Shown here: piece by piece, positions 53,477 through 62,252 of the stretch
How positions within the stretch are numbered: the first letter of the stretch is position 1
Layout: each line of letters opens with the position of its first letter
Assembly: GCF_014636175.1 (NCBI RefSeq)
Contig: NZ_BMDW01000003.1
Coordinates: 62,001 to 126,000, forward strand
Direction of reading: 5' to 3'
Source: Sphingomonas psychrolutea
GTDB lineage: Bacteria; Pseudomonadota; Alphaproteobacteria; Sphingomonadales; Sphingomonadaceae
DNA: 64,000 nucleotides
Notes under the pieces: generated by a model
The model's database searches: none
The model's input: only the letters and a program-made list of their open reading frames with translations
Told to the model about the DNA's origin: nothing
Position numbers and translations under genes: made by a program

Positions 53477-54664
53477 ATGTCCAGCGATCCCATCGTCATC
53501 GTCTCTTATGCCCGCACTCCGATGGGGTCGTTCCAGGGCACGCTGACCGGCGCGACCGCGACCGAACTGGGTGCGGCGGCGGTCGGCGGCGCGGTGGCGC
53601 GCGCGGGCGTTTCGGCGGAAGCGATCGAGCGCATCTATATGGGCTGCGTCCTCCCCGCCGGCCTCGGCCAGGCCCCGGCGCGCCAGGCCGCGCTCAAGGC
53701 CGGCTTGCCCGATCATATCGAGGCGACGACGGTCAACAAGATGTGCGGCTCGGGCATGATGGCGACGATGCTCGCCGCCGATGCACTCGCCGCCGGTTCG
53801 GCCGATCTGCTGATCGCGGGCGGCATGGAGAGCATGACCAACGCGCCGTATCTCTCGCTGCGCCACCGCAGCGGCGCGCGGATCGGGCATGACGTGCTGA
53901 AAGATCACATGTATCTCGACGGCCTCGAAGATGCCTACGAGCCCGGCAAGCTGATGGGCAATTTCGCCGAGGACACCGCCGCCGTCTACCAATTCACCCG
54001 CGCCCAGATGGACGATTACGCGATCGAATCGCTCCACCGGGCGCGCCGCGCGCAGGAATCGGGCGCGTTCGACCGCGAAATCGTCGGCGTCGAGGTCGCG
54101 GGGCGCAAGGGCCCGACCACCGTTCTGCTGGACGAACAACCGGCCCGCGGCGATGTCGCCAAAATCCCCACGCTCAAGCCCGCTTTCTCGAAGGATGGCA
54201 GCATCACCGCCGCCAACGCCTCGTCCATCTCGGACGGCGCCGCCGCTTTGGTGATGACGCGCGCGAGCGTGGCCGAGAAGCTCGGTCTCACCCCCATCGC
54301 GCGGATCGTGGCGCAGGCCGCGCACGCGCACGCGCCGTCGCTCTTCACCACCGCGCCGGTGTTCGCGATGCGCAAGGCGCTCAAGCGCGCGGGCTGGTCG
54401 ACCAAGGATGTCGATCTGTTCGAGGTCAACGAAGCCTTTGCCGTCGTGGCGATGATCGCGATGCGCGATCTCGACATCGCGCACGACCGCATCAACGTGA
54501 ACGGCGGCGCCTGCGCGCTCGGCCATCCGATCGGCGCGAGCGGCGCGCGCATCCTCGCGACTTTGCTCTCGGCGCTCGAAGCGCACGGCCAGAAGCGCGG
54601 GATCGCGTCGCTGTGCATCGGCGGCGGCGAAGCGACCGCGGTCGCGGTGGAATTGATGCACTGA
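53477..54664 (+). CDS. acetyl-CoA acetyltransferase (thiolase)
   Basis: A 395-residue thiolase II, making or splitting acetoacetyl-CoA. The nucleophile Cys90 is in TVNKMCGSGMMA. The His and Cys of the second half are in NGGACALGHPIGASGARI and SLCIGGGEATAVAVE. It could serve polyhydroxybutyrate synthesis, acetoacetate use (a product of the homogentisate route) or isoleucine/fatty-acid breakdown. It stands alone, divergent from the peptidase operon. Confidence 0.92.
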   Translation: MSSDPIVIVSYARTPMGSFQGTLTGATATELGAAAVGGAVARAGVSAEAIERIYMGCVLPAGLGQAPARQAALKAGLPDHIEATTVNKMCGSGMMATMLAADALAAGSADLLIAGGMESMTNAPYLSLRHRSGARIGHDVLKDHMYLDGLEDAYEPGKLMGNFAEDTAAVYQFTRAQMDDYAIESLHRARRAQESGAFDREIVGVEVAGRKGPTTVLLDEQPARGDVAKIPTLKPAFSKDGSITAANASSISDGAAALVMTRASVAEKLGLTPIARIVAQAAHAHAPSLFTTAPVFAMRKALKRAGWSTKDVDLFEVNEAFAVVAMIAMRDLDIAHDRINVNGGACALGHPIGASGARILATLLSALEAHGQKRGIASLCIGGGEATAVAVELMH

Positions 54665-54669
54665 GTTTC

Positions 54670-54846
54670 AGAAGAAGAAGGTTGGTTCGCGCGGAGACGC
54701 GGAGGCGCGGAGGGTTTGCGCTCGCTGAGAGGCCGGGAGACATATTGGACGTCCAATTTGTTGCGCGCGAAAGGTAAGGGCGAACCGACCTTCTTCTTCT
54801 TCTCCGCGTCTCCGCGCCTCCGCGCGAACCAACCTTCTTCTCTTCT
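54670..54846. repeat. long inverted repeat downstream of the thiolase
   Basis: The unit from 54673 (GAAGAAGGTTGGTTCGCGCG, then GGAGACGCGGAGGCGCGGAG) faces a mirror unit at about 54802-54844. The inner GCGGAGACGCGGAGGC blocks are swapped in order. At the centre lies a perfect 14-bp palindrome ATTGGACGTCCAAT (54744-54757). It separates two convergent genes. Confidence 0.8.
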
Positions 54847-54848
54847 TC

Positions 54849-55325
54849 CTAAATCACGAGCGAATAGTACCGGCTAAATTCGGTATCGACATAATCCGCA
54901 AACGGCCCACACTCCACAAACCCCGCCGCCGCATATAAAGCCCGCGCCGCAGCGAACGGCGGGTTCGACCCCGTCTCCAGGCTCACCCGTCGATACCCGC
55001 GCGCCCGCGCCTCGGCGATCAGATGCTCGAGCATCGCCCGCGCAACACCCCGCCGCACTTGCCCCGGCGCCGTCCGCATCGATTTCAATTCGCCATGCGC
55101 CGGATCGAGCTGCTTCAGCGCCCCCATCCCGAGCAACGCCGCGCCCTCCCACAAAGTCCACAGCGTCACATCATCCGCGCGCAACCCGCTGAGATCGAGC
55201 GCAAAAACCGCCCCCGGCGGAGAATTTTCGAACGCCGCGCGCACATGCAGCTCGATCAGCGCCGCCACATCCGGGTGCAACAGATCGTCACGAACGATCC
55301 GCCAGCCCGCGCCACGCGCGCTCAA
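54849..55325 (-). CDS. GNAT family N-acetyltransferase
   Basis: About 158 residues from TTG 55325, which overlaps the SH3 gene stop as TTGA. The acetyl-CoA motif reads QVRRGVARAMLEHLIAEARA, followed by RRVSLETGSNPPFAAARALY and AGFVECGPFADY, typical of GNAT enzymes. Its substrate is unknown. A longer frame upstream only overlaps the SH3 gene. Confidence 0.82.
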   Translation of the reverse strand: MSARGAGWRIVRDDLLHPDVAALIELHVRAAFENSPPGAVFALDLSGLRADDVTLWTLWEGAALLGMGALKQLDPAHGELKSMRTAPGQVRRGVARAMLEHLIAEARARGYRRVSLETGSNPPFAAARALYAAAGFVECGPFADYVDTEFSRYYSLVI

Positions 55326-55813
55326 TTGAGCACTTCGCCCGGCTCGACCCCCCACAGCCGCACCGCCTCGATATAGCCGCCGCGCCCGCGCGAATCGAAA
55401 TAGCACCAGCCGCGCGCGCATTTGCTCAAGCGGCCCACCACGCCCGGCGCCACGCGCCAGCGGATCCGTCCGCCCTCGCGCGGCGAATCGCGCAATTCGG
55501 CGACCGTTCCCATCACCAGCCCGGTGCGCGTCTCGCTGAGCAACGACCCCATCATCCAGCCCTGAATCCCGCCCGGATCCTCGACCTTGTACCACGCGCC
55601 ATGATCATAAATGTCGAGCACCTTCACCGGCAAATCGGCGCGCTGATACAGCCAGCTCGACGGATAGCTCCGCCCCGGCCCGGTCCGCATCCGCGCCTTG
55701 CCCGCCGCGATCGAGCCGAAATACGGCGTCTTCTTGGTCACCAACGCGGCGAACGAGGGCACGGCCAGCGCCACGATCGTCACCGCCAGGATCATCCGGC
55801 CCGCACTGCGCAT
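55322..55813 (-). CDS. SH3 domain protein, exported
   Basis: A 163-residue protein from ATG 55813 with a signal peptide (MILAVTIVALAVPSFAALV). A bacterial SH3 domain lies at about 35-95 (GKARMRTGPGRSYPSSWLYQ, PVKVLDIYDHGAWYKVED, GIQGWMMGSLLSE). A second SH3-like repeat follows (GTVAELRDSPREGG to RGGYIEAVRLWGVEPGE). Such proteins usually bind cell-wall peptides. The gene is divergent from the D-2-hydroxyacid dehydrogenase, 97 bp away. Confidence 0.82.
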   Translation of the reverse strand: MRSAGRMILAVTIVALAVPSFAALVTKKTPYFGSIAAGKARMRTGPGRSYPSSWLYQRADLPVKVLDIYDHGAWYKVEDPGGIQGWMMGSLLSETRTGLVMGTVAELRDSPREGGRIRWRVAPGVVGRLSKCARGWCYFDSRGRGGYIEAVRLWGVEPGEVLN

Positions 55814-55910
55814 ACTCAACCCCTGTGAATTACCCGGCCTTCCTACCGTGCTTGCCCCACCCGCTTCAACACCCGTTGACGCAGGCAAACGCCTCCGCCA
55901 AGCCTGTGCC

Positions 55911-56909
55911 ATGCCCGAAATGAGACGCGTCCCGAGCCCAAAGATTGTGGTCACCCGCGAATTGCCCGATGCGGTGATGGACCGGATGGAGCAATTGTTC
56001 GACGCAACCATCCACCGCGGCCCGACCGGCCTCACCCGCGATCAGCTCGCCACCGCGATGACGACCTGCGACGTGCTCGTCCCGACCGTCACCGATGAGA
56101 TCGACGCCGACCTCATCACCAACGCCGGCCCCAACCTCAAACTGATCGCCAATTTCGGCGCCGGCGTGAACCATATCGCGCTGAAGGCCGCCCGCGCGCG
56201 CGGCATTATCGTCACCAACACCCCCGGCGTGCTGACCGAGGATACCGCCGACATGACGATGGCGCTGATCCTCTCCGTCCCGCGCCGCCTTGCCGAGGGC
56301 GAGAAGCTCGTCCGCTCGGGCGAATGGAAGGGCTGGAGCCCGGGCGGGATGCTCGGCCACCGCATCGGCGGCAAGGCACTCGGCATTATCGGCATGGGGC
56401 GGATCGGTCAGGCGGTGGCACTCCGCGCCCGCGCCTTCGGCCTGTCGATCCACTACCACAACCGCCACCGCCTCCCCGCTGTGCTCGAAGCGCAACTCGC
56501 CGCGACCTGGCACGAAAATCTCGACGCGATGCTGTCGAGCATCGACATCCTGACGCTCCACACCCCGCGCAACGCCGACAGCGAAGGCATGATCGACGCC
56601 CGCCGCATCGCGTTGCTGCGCCGCCACGTCCACCTGATCAACACCTCGCGCGGCGGCATCGTCGACGAAGACGCGCTGGTCGCCGCGCTGGAGGCGGGCG
56701 CACTGGCCGGAGCGGGCTTGGATGTGTGGAAGCACGAACCCCAAATCGACCCGCGCTTATTAGCGCTCCCCAACGTCGTGATGACCCCGCACATGGGCAG
56801 CGCCACCTATGAGGGGCGCCTCGCCACCGGCGACAAGGTCATCGCCAACATCCGCATGTGGGCCGACGGGCACAGGCCACCGGATCAGGTGTTGGAGGGG
56901 TGGGCCTGA
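55911..56909 (+). CDS. D-2-hydroxyacid dehydrogenase (glyoxylate/hydroxypyruvate reductase type)
   Basis: A 332-residue NAD(P)-dependent enzyme. The Rossmann motif ALGIIGMGRIGQAVALRARA and the catalytic Arg (NTSRGGIVDE), Glu (DVWKHEP) and His (TPHMGSAT) are present. The type fits glyoxylate or hydroxypyruvate reductase. The start ATG 55911 was chosen; ATG 55920 is an alternative. With malate synthase G elsewhere in the window it may take part in glyoxylate handling, but that is inference. Confidence 0.87.
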   Translation: MPEMRRVPSPKIVVTRELPDAVMDRMEQLFDATIHRGPTGLTRDQLATAMTTCDVLVPTVTDEIDADLITNAGPNLKLIANFGAGVNHIALKAARARGIIVTNTPGVLTEDTADMTMALILSVPRRLAEGEKLVRSGEWKGWSPGGMLGHRIGGKALGIIGMGRIGQAVALRARAFGLSIHYHNRHRLPAVLEAQLAATWHENLDAMLSSIDILTLHTPRNADSEGMIDARRIALLRRHVHLINTSRGGIVDEDALVAALEAGALAGAGLDVWKHEPQIDPRLLALPNVVMTPHMGSATYEGRLATGDKVIANIRMWADGHRPPDQVLEGWA

Positions 56910-56921
56910 GGGTCTCTCTGA

Positions 56922-57806
56922 TCAGATCAGATCCTGGGACTGCTGGCGCGCCGCCTTACGTCGCGCGATGACGGTTGTAACAGTTTCTGTTTGTACTTTT
57001 CCGCTTGGGTCCTTGATCGCGATCTTAGAAACGATTGTCTTTTGCTGCACTCGCCCGGCCGTGTCGGTCTTAAAGGTCGTCGTAACGGTTCCGGAAATAT
57101 CCTCACGCGCTCGTGCTGCCAATGCGGCATCAAGGCGGACAGCCTTCCCCGTAATCTCTCCGACGACGACGTCGCTCTCAGCGCGCGCGCGACGAAGAGC
57201 GTCGGGATCAACCTCCATCTCTGCAACAAAATTGCCCGCCTTCGCGCCGCCAGCGGGGTCCTTCAGCGGCACCGGGCCGAGCGCCCCCTTCTCCTGATAC
57301 AGTATCCCTGCGCGTAGGTCGCCGGGTCCAAGATCGAACCCGTCGATGATCCCGATTGCGGAAGACGGGTCGCATTCAATTTGGAAAGCGTTCCAGGTAA
57401 ATATCCAATGCCCGCACGCAGCGCGGGTCATCTTGCCAGCCTTCAACCAGCCGTCCACCCGCGCCTCAAGCTCGGCGGCGTTGAGCAGTTTTGCAGGTCC
57501 ATGAAATGGCTTGAATATGCGGGCGGGCAATTGCCAGTTAGCCCTGCGACCCTGACCATTGGGGTCTGCCGGAAGATCATATTCCAGTTCAAGACCGTCT
57601 TCACGCACCGCCACCACGCGCTCGATTATCGTGTCTCGATCATTTGAGCTTCCCGAAGACGTGTCGTCGCTGGTCGCCTGAACCGAATTCCGTGTTCTTA
57701 TAATCTCATAGACATCACCGGGCGCGGGCAAGGGATGTGGCGCTTCACCGAAAGCCGGGACGGCAAACAAGAGGAGCGGCCCGATCAGCCAAAAGGTCTT
57801 GGGCAC
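56922..57806 (-). CDS. exported protein of unknown function
   Basis: A 294-residue protein with a signal peptide (MPKTFWLIGPLLLFAVPAFG). The mature part is acidic and has two cysteines (RAACGHW and FQIECDPS) that could form a disulphide. The C-terminal end is basic (IARRKAARQQSQ). I recognise no domain. It lies between the dehydrogenase (convergent) and uvrC. Confidence 0.6.
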   Translation of the reverse strand: MPKTFWLIGPLLLFAVPAFGEAPHPLPAPGDVYEIIRTRNSVQATSDDTSSGSSNDRDTIIERVVAVREDGLELEYDLPADPNGQGRRANWQLPARIFKPFHGPAKLLNAAELEARVDGWLKAGKMTRAACGHWIFTWNAFQIECDPSSAIGIIDGFDLGPGDLRAGILYQEKGALGPVPLKDPAGGAKAGNFVAEMEVDPDALRRARAESDVVVGEITGKAVRLDAALAARAREDISGTVTTTFKTDTAGRVQQKTIVSKIAIKDPSGKVQTETVTTVIARRKAARQQSQDLI

Positions 57807-57960
57807 AATTGCTCCTCCTCATTACGAAACGCGACCAGAAAGAAAGTACGACAATCGACGCCGGGCCATGCCGCAATCTACCTGACCCTCGCCGGATCGC
57901 ACAAGCCACCGCACAACGCGGTGACCTACATCCAGGACGCAAGCCCACGAGAACATACAA

Positions 57961-58060
57961 GCCCCTCCCCTTCAGGGGAGGGGTTGGGGTGGGGCCGTGC
58001 CTCAGGCCGGACGCTCGTGGAGAGGCCCCACCCCCATCCCCTCCCCTGAAGGGGAGGGGC
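57961..58060. repeat. inverted repeat (GCCCCTCCCC type) before uvrC's 3' end
   Basis: Arms 57961-57996 and 58024-58060 are complementary with few mismatches and share the palindrome CCCCTCCCCTTCAGGGGAGG with the element at 47506-47620. The rest of this 282-bp gap shows no ORF or RNA. Confidence 0.88.
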
Positions 58061-58088
58061 GAAGTATCATCATCACCTCGCGCGCGCC

Positions 58089-60011
58089 TCACCGCGCATG
58101 AAAAAAGTCATACAACTGCTGCGCCACCGCAGCGCTAACCCCCGGTGCCTTCTGCAAATCCTCCAAACTCGCCCCGCGCACCGCGCGCGCCGTCCCAAAG
58201 TGCATCAGCAACGCCTTCTTCCGCGCCGGCCCGATCCCCGGCACATCATCCAAGGGTGACGCCCCGATCGCCTTCGCCCGCTTCGCCCGGTGCGCGCCGA
58301 TCGCAAACCGATGCACTTCGTCGCGCAGCCGCTGGAGATAGAACAATACCGGCGCATTGACCGGCAGCTGAAACTCGCGCCCGTCGAGCAAGTGGAACAC
58401 CTCGCGCCCGTCGCGGCCGTGCATCGGCCCCTTGGCGATGCCGACCAGACACACATCCTCGATCCCCATTTCCTCGAGCACCGCCTTCACCGCATTCAAC
58501 TGCCCGCGCCCGCCGTCGATCAGCACCAGATCGGGCCAGTCGCCTGCATCGCGGTCGGGGTCGTCGTTCAGCGCCCGTGCAAAGCGCCGCTGGAACACCT
58601 CGCGCATCATCCCGAAATCGTCGCCGGGGATCGTCTCGGGGTTCTTGATGTTGAACTTGCGATACTGCCCCTTGCGAAAGCCCTCGGGCCCCGCGACGAC
58701 CATCGCGCCGACCGCAGCGGTCCCCTGAATATGGCTGTTGTCGTAAATCTCGATCCGGTCGGGCGGCTCGGCGAGATCGAACAGCTCGGCGACTTCGCGC
58801 AGCAATTTGGCTTGCGTCGTGCTCTCCGCCAGCCGCCGGTCGAGCGCTTCCTCGGCATTGCGCTTGGCCTGATCGAGCAAGCGCCGCCGCGTCCCCCGCT
58901 GCGGCGTCGACAGCGTTACCTTGAAGCCAACCCCAGCGCCGAGCGCCTCGCCGAGCAACGCCCCCTCCTCCAGATCGCGGTCGAGGAAGATCGTCTTGGG
59001 CGGCGGCACTTCCTCGTAAAATTGCGCGAGGAAGCCGGTGAAAATCTCGTCCTCGGGCACATCGGCGGTATGCGCCGGGAAGAAGCTGCGATGCCCCCAA
59101 TTCTGCCCGCCGCGGATGAAAAACGCCTGGATGCCGATCACGCCATTCTTGTTGGCCATCGCGAAGATGTCGACATCGCCCATCCCCTCGGCATTGATCG
59201 CTTGGCTCCCTTGAATGAAGGTCAGCGCGCGCAAGCGATCGCGCAGGATCGCGGCAAGCTCAAAGTCCATCGCCGCCGCTGCCGCCTCCATCTGGCCACC
59301 GAGCTTCGCCTGCACTTGGGTCGATTTACCCGCCAGAAACGCCTTGGCGTCGCTCACCAGATCGGCATAGCCCGCGGTATCGATCCGCCCGACGCACGGC
59401 GCCGAACAGCGCTTGATCTGGTAGAGCAGACACGGCCGGTCACGATTCTTGAAGATGCCATCGGTGCAGCTCCGCAGCAGGAACAATTTCTGCAACGCGT
59501 TGAGTGTGTTGTTGACCGATCCGGCGCTGGCGAACGGCCCGTAATAATTGCCCTTCGCGCGCCGCGCACCGCGATGCTTCTGGATGCGCGGGAAGTCATG
59601 ATCCGCGCGCAGCAGGATGAACGGAAAGCTCTTATCGTCGCGCAACAGCACATTGTACGCCGGACGATAGCGCTTGATCAGCTGCGCTTCGAGCAGCAGC
59701 GCCTCCGCCTCGTTATTGGTCGTGACGATCGTCATGCTGCGCGTCTGCGCGACCATCCGCTGGAGCCGCTTGGTCAGCCGCTCGACTTGCGTGTAATTGG
59801 TCACGCGGTTCTTGAGCGCCTTGGCCTTGCCGACATACAGCACGTCGCCACGTGCATCGAGCATCCGGTACACGCCGGGGCGGACGGGGAGCGTCGCCAG
59901 CACGTTGCGGATCGCGGCAATCCCCGCCTCGAGATCGGGCGCGTCGCTGCCGCGGACAGTGTAGGTGGCCTGGTCTTCGTTGAAGCGGGTCGGGGCGTTG
60001 GGATCGGACAT
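58089..60011 (-). CDS. uvrC: excinuclease ABC subunit C
   Basis: A 640-residue UvrC making both incisions in nucleotide excision repair. The GIY-YIG nuclease is at about 40-110 (RPGVYRMLDARGDVLYVGKA). The UVR domain, the UvrC RNaseH-like domain (RIEIYDNSHIQGTAAVGAMV, LVLIDGGRGQLNA) and the C-terminal helix-hairpin-helix (DDVPGIGPARKKALLMHFG) follow. The family's Cys cluster near 180-200 is seen (CTDGIFKNRDRPCLLYQIKRC). Confidence 0.95.
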   Translation of the reverse strand: MSDPNAPTRFNEDQATYTVRGSDAPDLEAGIAAIRNVLATLPVRPGVYRMLDARGDVLYVGKAKALKNRVTNYTQVERLTKRLQRMVAQTRSMTIVTTNNEAEALLLEAQLIKRYRPAYNVLLRDDKSFPFILLRADHDFPRIQKHRGARRAKGNYYGPFASAGSVNNTLNALQKLFLLRSCTDGIFKNRDRPCLLYQIKRCSAPCVGRIDTAGYADLVSDAKAFLAGKSTQVQAKLGGQMEAAAAAMDFELAAILRDRLRALTFIQGSQAINAEGMGDVDIFAMANKNGVIGIQAFFIRGGQNWGHRSFFPAHTADVPEDEIFTGFLAQFYEEVPPPKTIFLDRDLEEGALLGEALGAGVGFKVTLSTPQRGTRRRLLDQAKRNAEEALDRRLAESTTQAKLLREVAELFDLAEPPDRIEIYDNSHIQGTAAVGAMVVAGPEGFRKGQYRKFNIKNPETIPGDDFGMMREVFQRRFARALNDDPDRDAGDWPDLVLIDGGRGQLNAVKAVLEEMGIEDVCLVGIAKGPMHGRDGREVFHLLDGREFQLPVNAPVLFYLQRLRDEVHRFAIGAHRAKRAKAIGASPLDDVPGIGPARKKALLMHFGTARAVRGASLEDLQKAPGVSAAVAQQLYDFFHAR

Positions 60012-60097
60012 TGTCGCTTGATCTAGGCATTCGCGCGGACGGATGCCACGCCCTTCATCGCTATAATCTGCCGCTGCGCGCTGCTATCGTCGTGGGC

Positions 60098-60442
60098 ATG
60101 TATATCTCGATCACCGGGCTCAAGCTCAACGGCCCGCTCTCCGCCCCGCGTTTCTGGTGGCATGCGCTGCGCTCGATGGCGCAGGCGAAGCGCGCGCCCG
60201 GCAATATCTCGGCCGATGCGCGGGTGATCGACGGGGTGCACCACACGCTCACCGTGTGGAACGACCGGACGGCAATGCTGACATATCTGCGCAGCGGCGC
60301 GCATCTGCAGGCGATGCGCGCGTTCCACGGCATCGCCACGGGGGCGGTGACGGGATATGAGGCCGATGCCGCACCCGATTGGACCGCCATCCCGGCGATC
60401 TGGCGCGAGCGCGGGCGCTGGGTAACGCCGGGCAAGGCCTGA
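60098..60442 (+). CDS. hypothetical protein, possible DUF3291/monooxygenase-like fold
   Basis: A 114-residue protein from ATG 60098. The pattern MYISITGLKLNGPL, FWWHALRSMAQAKRAPGNIS, HTLTVWNDRTAMLTYLRSGA and HLQAMRAFHGIA resembles dimeric alpha-beta barrel proteins of the antibiotic-monooxygenase or spheroidene-monooxygenase-like group. No catalytic residue can be assigned. It is divergent from uvrC. Confidence 0.6.
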   Translation: MYISITGLKLNGPLSAPRFWWHALRSMAQAKRAPGNISADARVIDGVHHTLTVWNDRTAMLTYLRSGAHLQAMRAFHGIATGAVTGYEADAAPDWTAIPAIWRERGRWVTPGKA

Positions 60443-60462
60443 AGCCCCGCCCGGCTACCGGT

Positions 60463-60798
60463 TTACTTGATCGCGGCGAGGTCAGCCTTGACCTTGGCCA
60501 GCGCCGCATCGCTCAGCGCGCCTTGCGACATCGGCTGGACCTGGTTGAGCGACATGCCCTTGAACTGGTCGTACATCGGGTGCGACGTGATGTTCTGCAG
60601 GTCGGTGTCGAGCACTGCCTTGGCGGCAGGATCGGCGGCGATCGTCTCGATCGGCGTGTCGAGCGTGAACTTGGCGGTGCCTTCGGTCGTGGTGGCCGCA
60701 GGCGCGGTGACTGCCGGCGCGGCGGGTGCAGGAGCGGTCTGGGCGGCGAGCGGAGCAGCAGTCAGTGCAACGATCGCGGCGAGGATGACAGACTTCAT
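60463..60798 (-). CDS. small alanine-rich exported protein
   Basis: A 111-residue protein with a signal peptide (MKSVILAAIVALTAAPLAAQ). An Ala/Pro/Thr-rich linker is followed by a short helical domain (LDTPIETIAADPAAKAVLDT to SDAALAKVKADLAAIK). The family is not recognised. The start ATG 60798 is chosen by the signal peptide. It is convergent with the 114-residue gene, 20 bp away. Confidence 0.6.
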   Translation of the reverse strand: MKSVILAAIVALTAAPLAAQTAPAPAAPAVTAPAATTTEGTAKFTLDTPIETIAADPAAKAVLDTDLQNITSHPMYDQFKGMSLNQVQPMSQGALSDAALAKVKADLAAIK

Positions 60799-60894
60799 GG
60801 GGGAGCCTCTTTCGAAAGTGAAAGCGGCGCGAATCGCCGCGGTCCCGTGTTTAGCCGGATCAGTAGCGAAACAAAATGGACCTCGTAATAATGC

Positions 60895-60903
60895 GGGGGG
60901 GGG
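60895..60903. repeat. nine-G homopolymer tract
   Basis: Nine consecutive G at 60895-60903, seven bases beyond the atpF stop codon and about 97 bp upstream of the small exported protein start. Long G tracts can change length by slippage. Confidence 0.85.
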
Positions 60904-60910
60904 CCCGGGC

Positions 60911-61477
60911 TTAGTTGAGACGACCGAGTCCGGCGATCGTGCGATCAACCAGCGCCTTGTCGGCATCGGCGCCGTGGCGCTCGGCGATGATCGCCGCGGC
61001 GGCCCGCGTCGCCGCATCGGCGGCGAGCGCACGGACCTCGGCAATCGCGCCGCGCTCGGCGGCGGCGATCTTGTCCTCGGCCATCGTCTGGCGGCGTGCA
61101 ATCAGGTTGGTCAAATCAGCCTCGGCCTTTGCGAGCATCGCGGCGGCCTCGGCTTCGGCATGGGCGACAATCGCGGCGGCGTCGCCGGCGCTGGCGGCGT
61201 TGCGCGCTTTGGCTTCGGCAAGTTGCGCCTCGGCCTCGGCCCGCAGCTTCGATGCTTCATCGAGCTGGTTCCGGATCGTCGCAATCCGTGCATCGAGCGC
61301 GCCCGCGATCATCTTGGGCACCTTTTGCCAGATCATGATGCCGATCACCACCAGCATCGACAGCGCGACGAACCCCGCCGCCGTGACGCCCAGAAAGGCT
61401 GGTTCGTGGTGCAATTCGGCAACGCCGGTCTGCGCAACGGTGTTGAGCGTGGTGGCCTCAGCCCCGGGATTAACCAT
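60911..61477 (-). CDS. atpF: ATP synthase F0 subunit b (AtpF)
   Basis: A 188-residue peripheral-stalk subunit. One N-terminal membrane helix (about 28-52, FLGVTAAGFVALSMLVVIGI) is followed by a long Ala/Glu/Lys coiled coil. It overlaps the preceding b' gene by 8 bp and is last in atpI-atpB-atpE-atpF'-atpF. The split of F0 and F1 genes, and two b-type subunits, are usual in alphaproteobacteria. Confidence 0.9.
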   Translation of the reverse strand: MVNPGAEATTLNTVAQTGVAELHHEPAFLGVTAAGFVALSMLVVIGIMIWQKVPKMIAGALDARIATIRNQLDEASKLRAEAEAQLAEAKARNAASAGDAAAIVAHAEAEAAAMLAKAEADLTNLIARRQTMAEDKIAAAERGAIAEVRALAADAATRAAAAIIAERHGADADKALVDRTIAGLGRLN

Positions 61478-61964
61478 GTGCTAATTCTGCCTTGACCCGC
61501 GTCGCGATCGTCGCGCGATCGACCGCTACGCCTGACAGCTTGGCGACAATCTGCGCGACCGCATCGGTGGTCGCCGTTTCGATTTCGGCGAGGGCCGCCG
61601 TTTTCGAGCTTTCGATTTGGGCGGTGGCGGTCGCAATCCGCGCCGCCATCGCCGCATCGCTCGTCTTCAGACTGGCCTCGGTGCTGGCGGTTACCCGCGT
61701 CTTCGCCGCAGCGATGGCGACGGTCGCCGTGCTACGGGCAGAGTCGAGCCCGGCCTGATAGTCACGCTCGGAAGCGAGCGCAGTCGCGCGCGCGCCCTCT
61801 GCCGCAGCGATGTCCCCCTGGATACGAGCATTCCGGTCGTCGACCGTTTTCTCGATCTTGGGGACCATCGCCTTGCCGATCCCGAAATAGATCAGCGCGA
61901 AGACGATCGCGAGCCAGAACAGCTGCGAAGCGTAGATCTCGCCGATTTGGGATAGCTGCGGCAT
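61470..61964 (-). CDS. atpF': ATP synthase F0 subunit b' (AtpF')
   Basis: A 164-residue b-type subunit. The N-terminal helix IYASQLFWLAIVFALIYFGI is followed by the conserved VPKIEKTVDDRNARIQGDIA and a coiled coil rich in Ala, Thr and Glu. It starts 15 bp after atpE and overlaps atpF, matching the photosynthetic-type b' paralogue found in alphaproteobacteria. Confidence 0.9.
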   Translation of the reverse strand: MPQLSQIGEIYASQLFWLAIVFALIYFGIGKAMVPKIEKTVDDRNARIQGDIAAAEGARATALASERDYQAGLDSARSTATVAIAAAKTRVTASTEASLKTSDAAMAARIATATAQIESSKTAALAEIETATTDAVAQIVAKLSGVAVDRATIATRVKAELAHG

Positions 61965-61979
61965 TGGACGCGCTCGCTC

Positions 61980-62210
61980 TTACTTGACGACGAAGAGGAT
62001 GAGGATCGCAACGACGAACGCGATCAGGCCGAGAAGCTCCGAAGCCGCGAAGCCGATGAACAGGCGGCCCTGCTGGCCGTCTGCTGCGCCGGGGTTACGG
62101 AGTGCGCCTTCGAGGAACGAGCCGAACACGTTGCCCACGCCGAGTGCCGCGAGACCGACACCGATCGCTGCCAGGCCGGCACCGATGTACATTGCACCAA
62201 GATCAGTCAT
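61980..62210 (-). CDS. atpE: ATP synthase F0 subunit c
   Basis: A 76-residue proteolipid with two hydrophobic helices. The proton-binding carboxylate is Glu58 in FIGFAASELLGLIAF. The polar loop RNPGAADGQQGR contains the conserved Arg-Asn/Gln-Pro. It is between atpB and the b' gene. Confidence 0.95.
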   Translation of the reverse strand: MTDLGAMYIGAGLAAIGVGLAALGVGNVFGSFLEGALRNPGAADGQQGRLFIGFAASELLGLIAFVVAILILFVVK

Positions 62211-62252
62211 GATTAACTCCCTAGAAATACGGTAGATTGGTTGTTGAAAACT

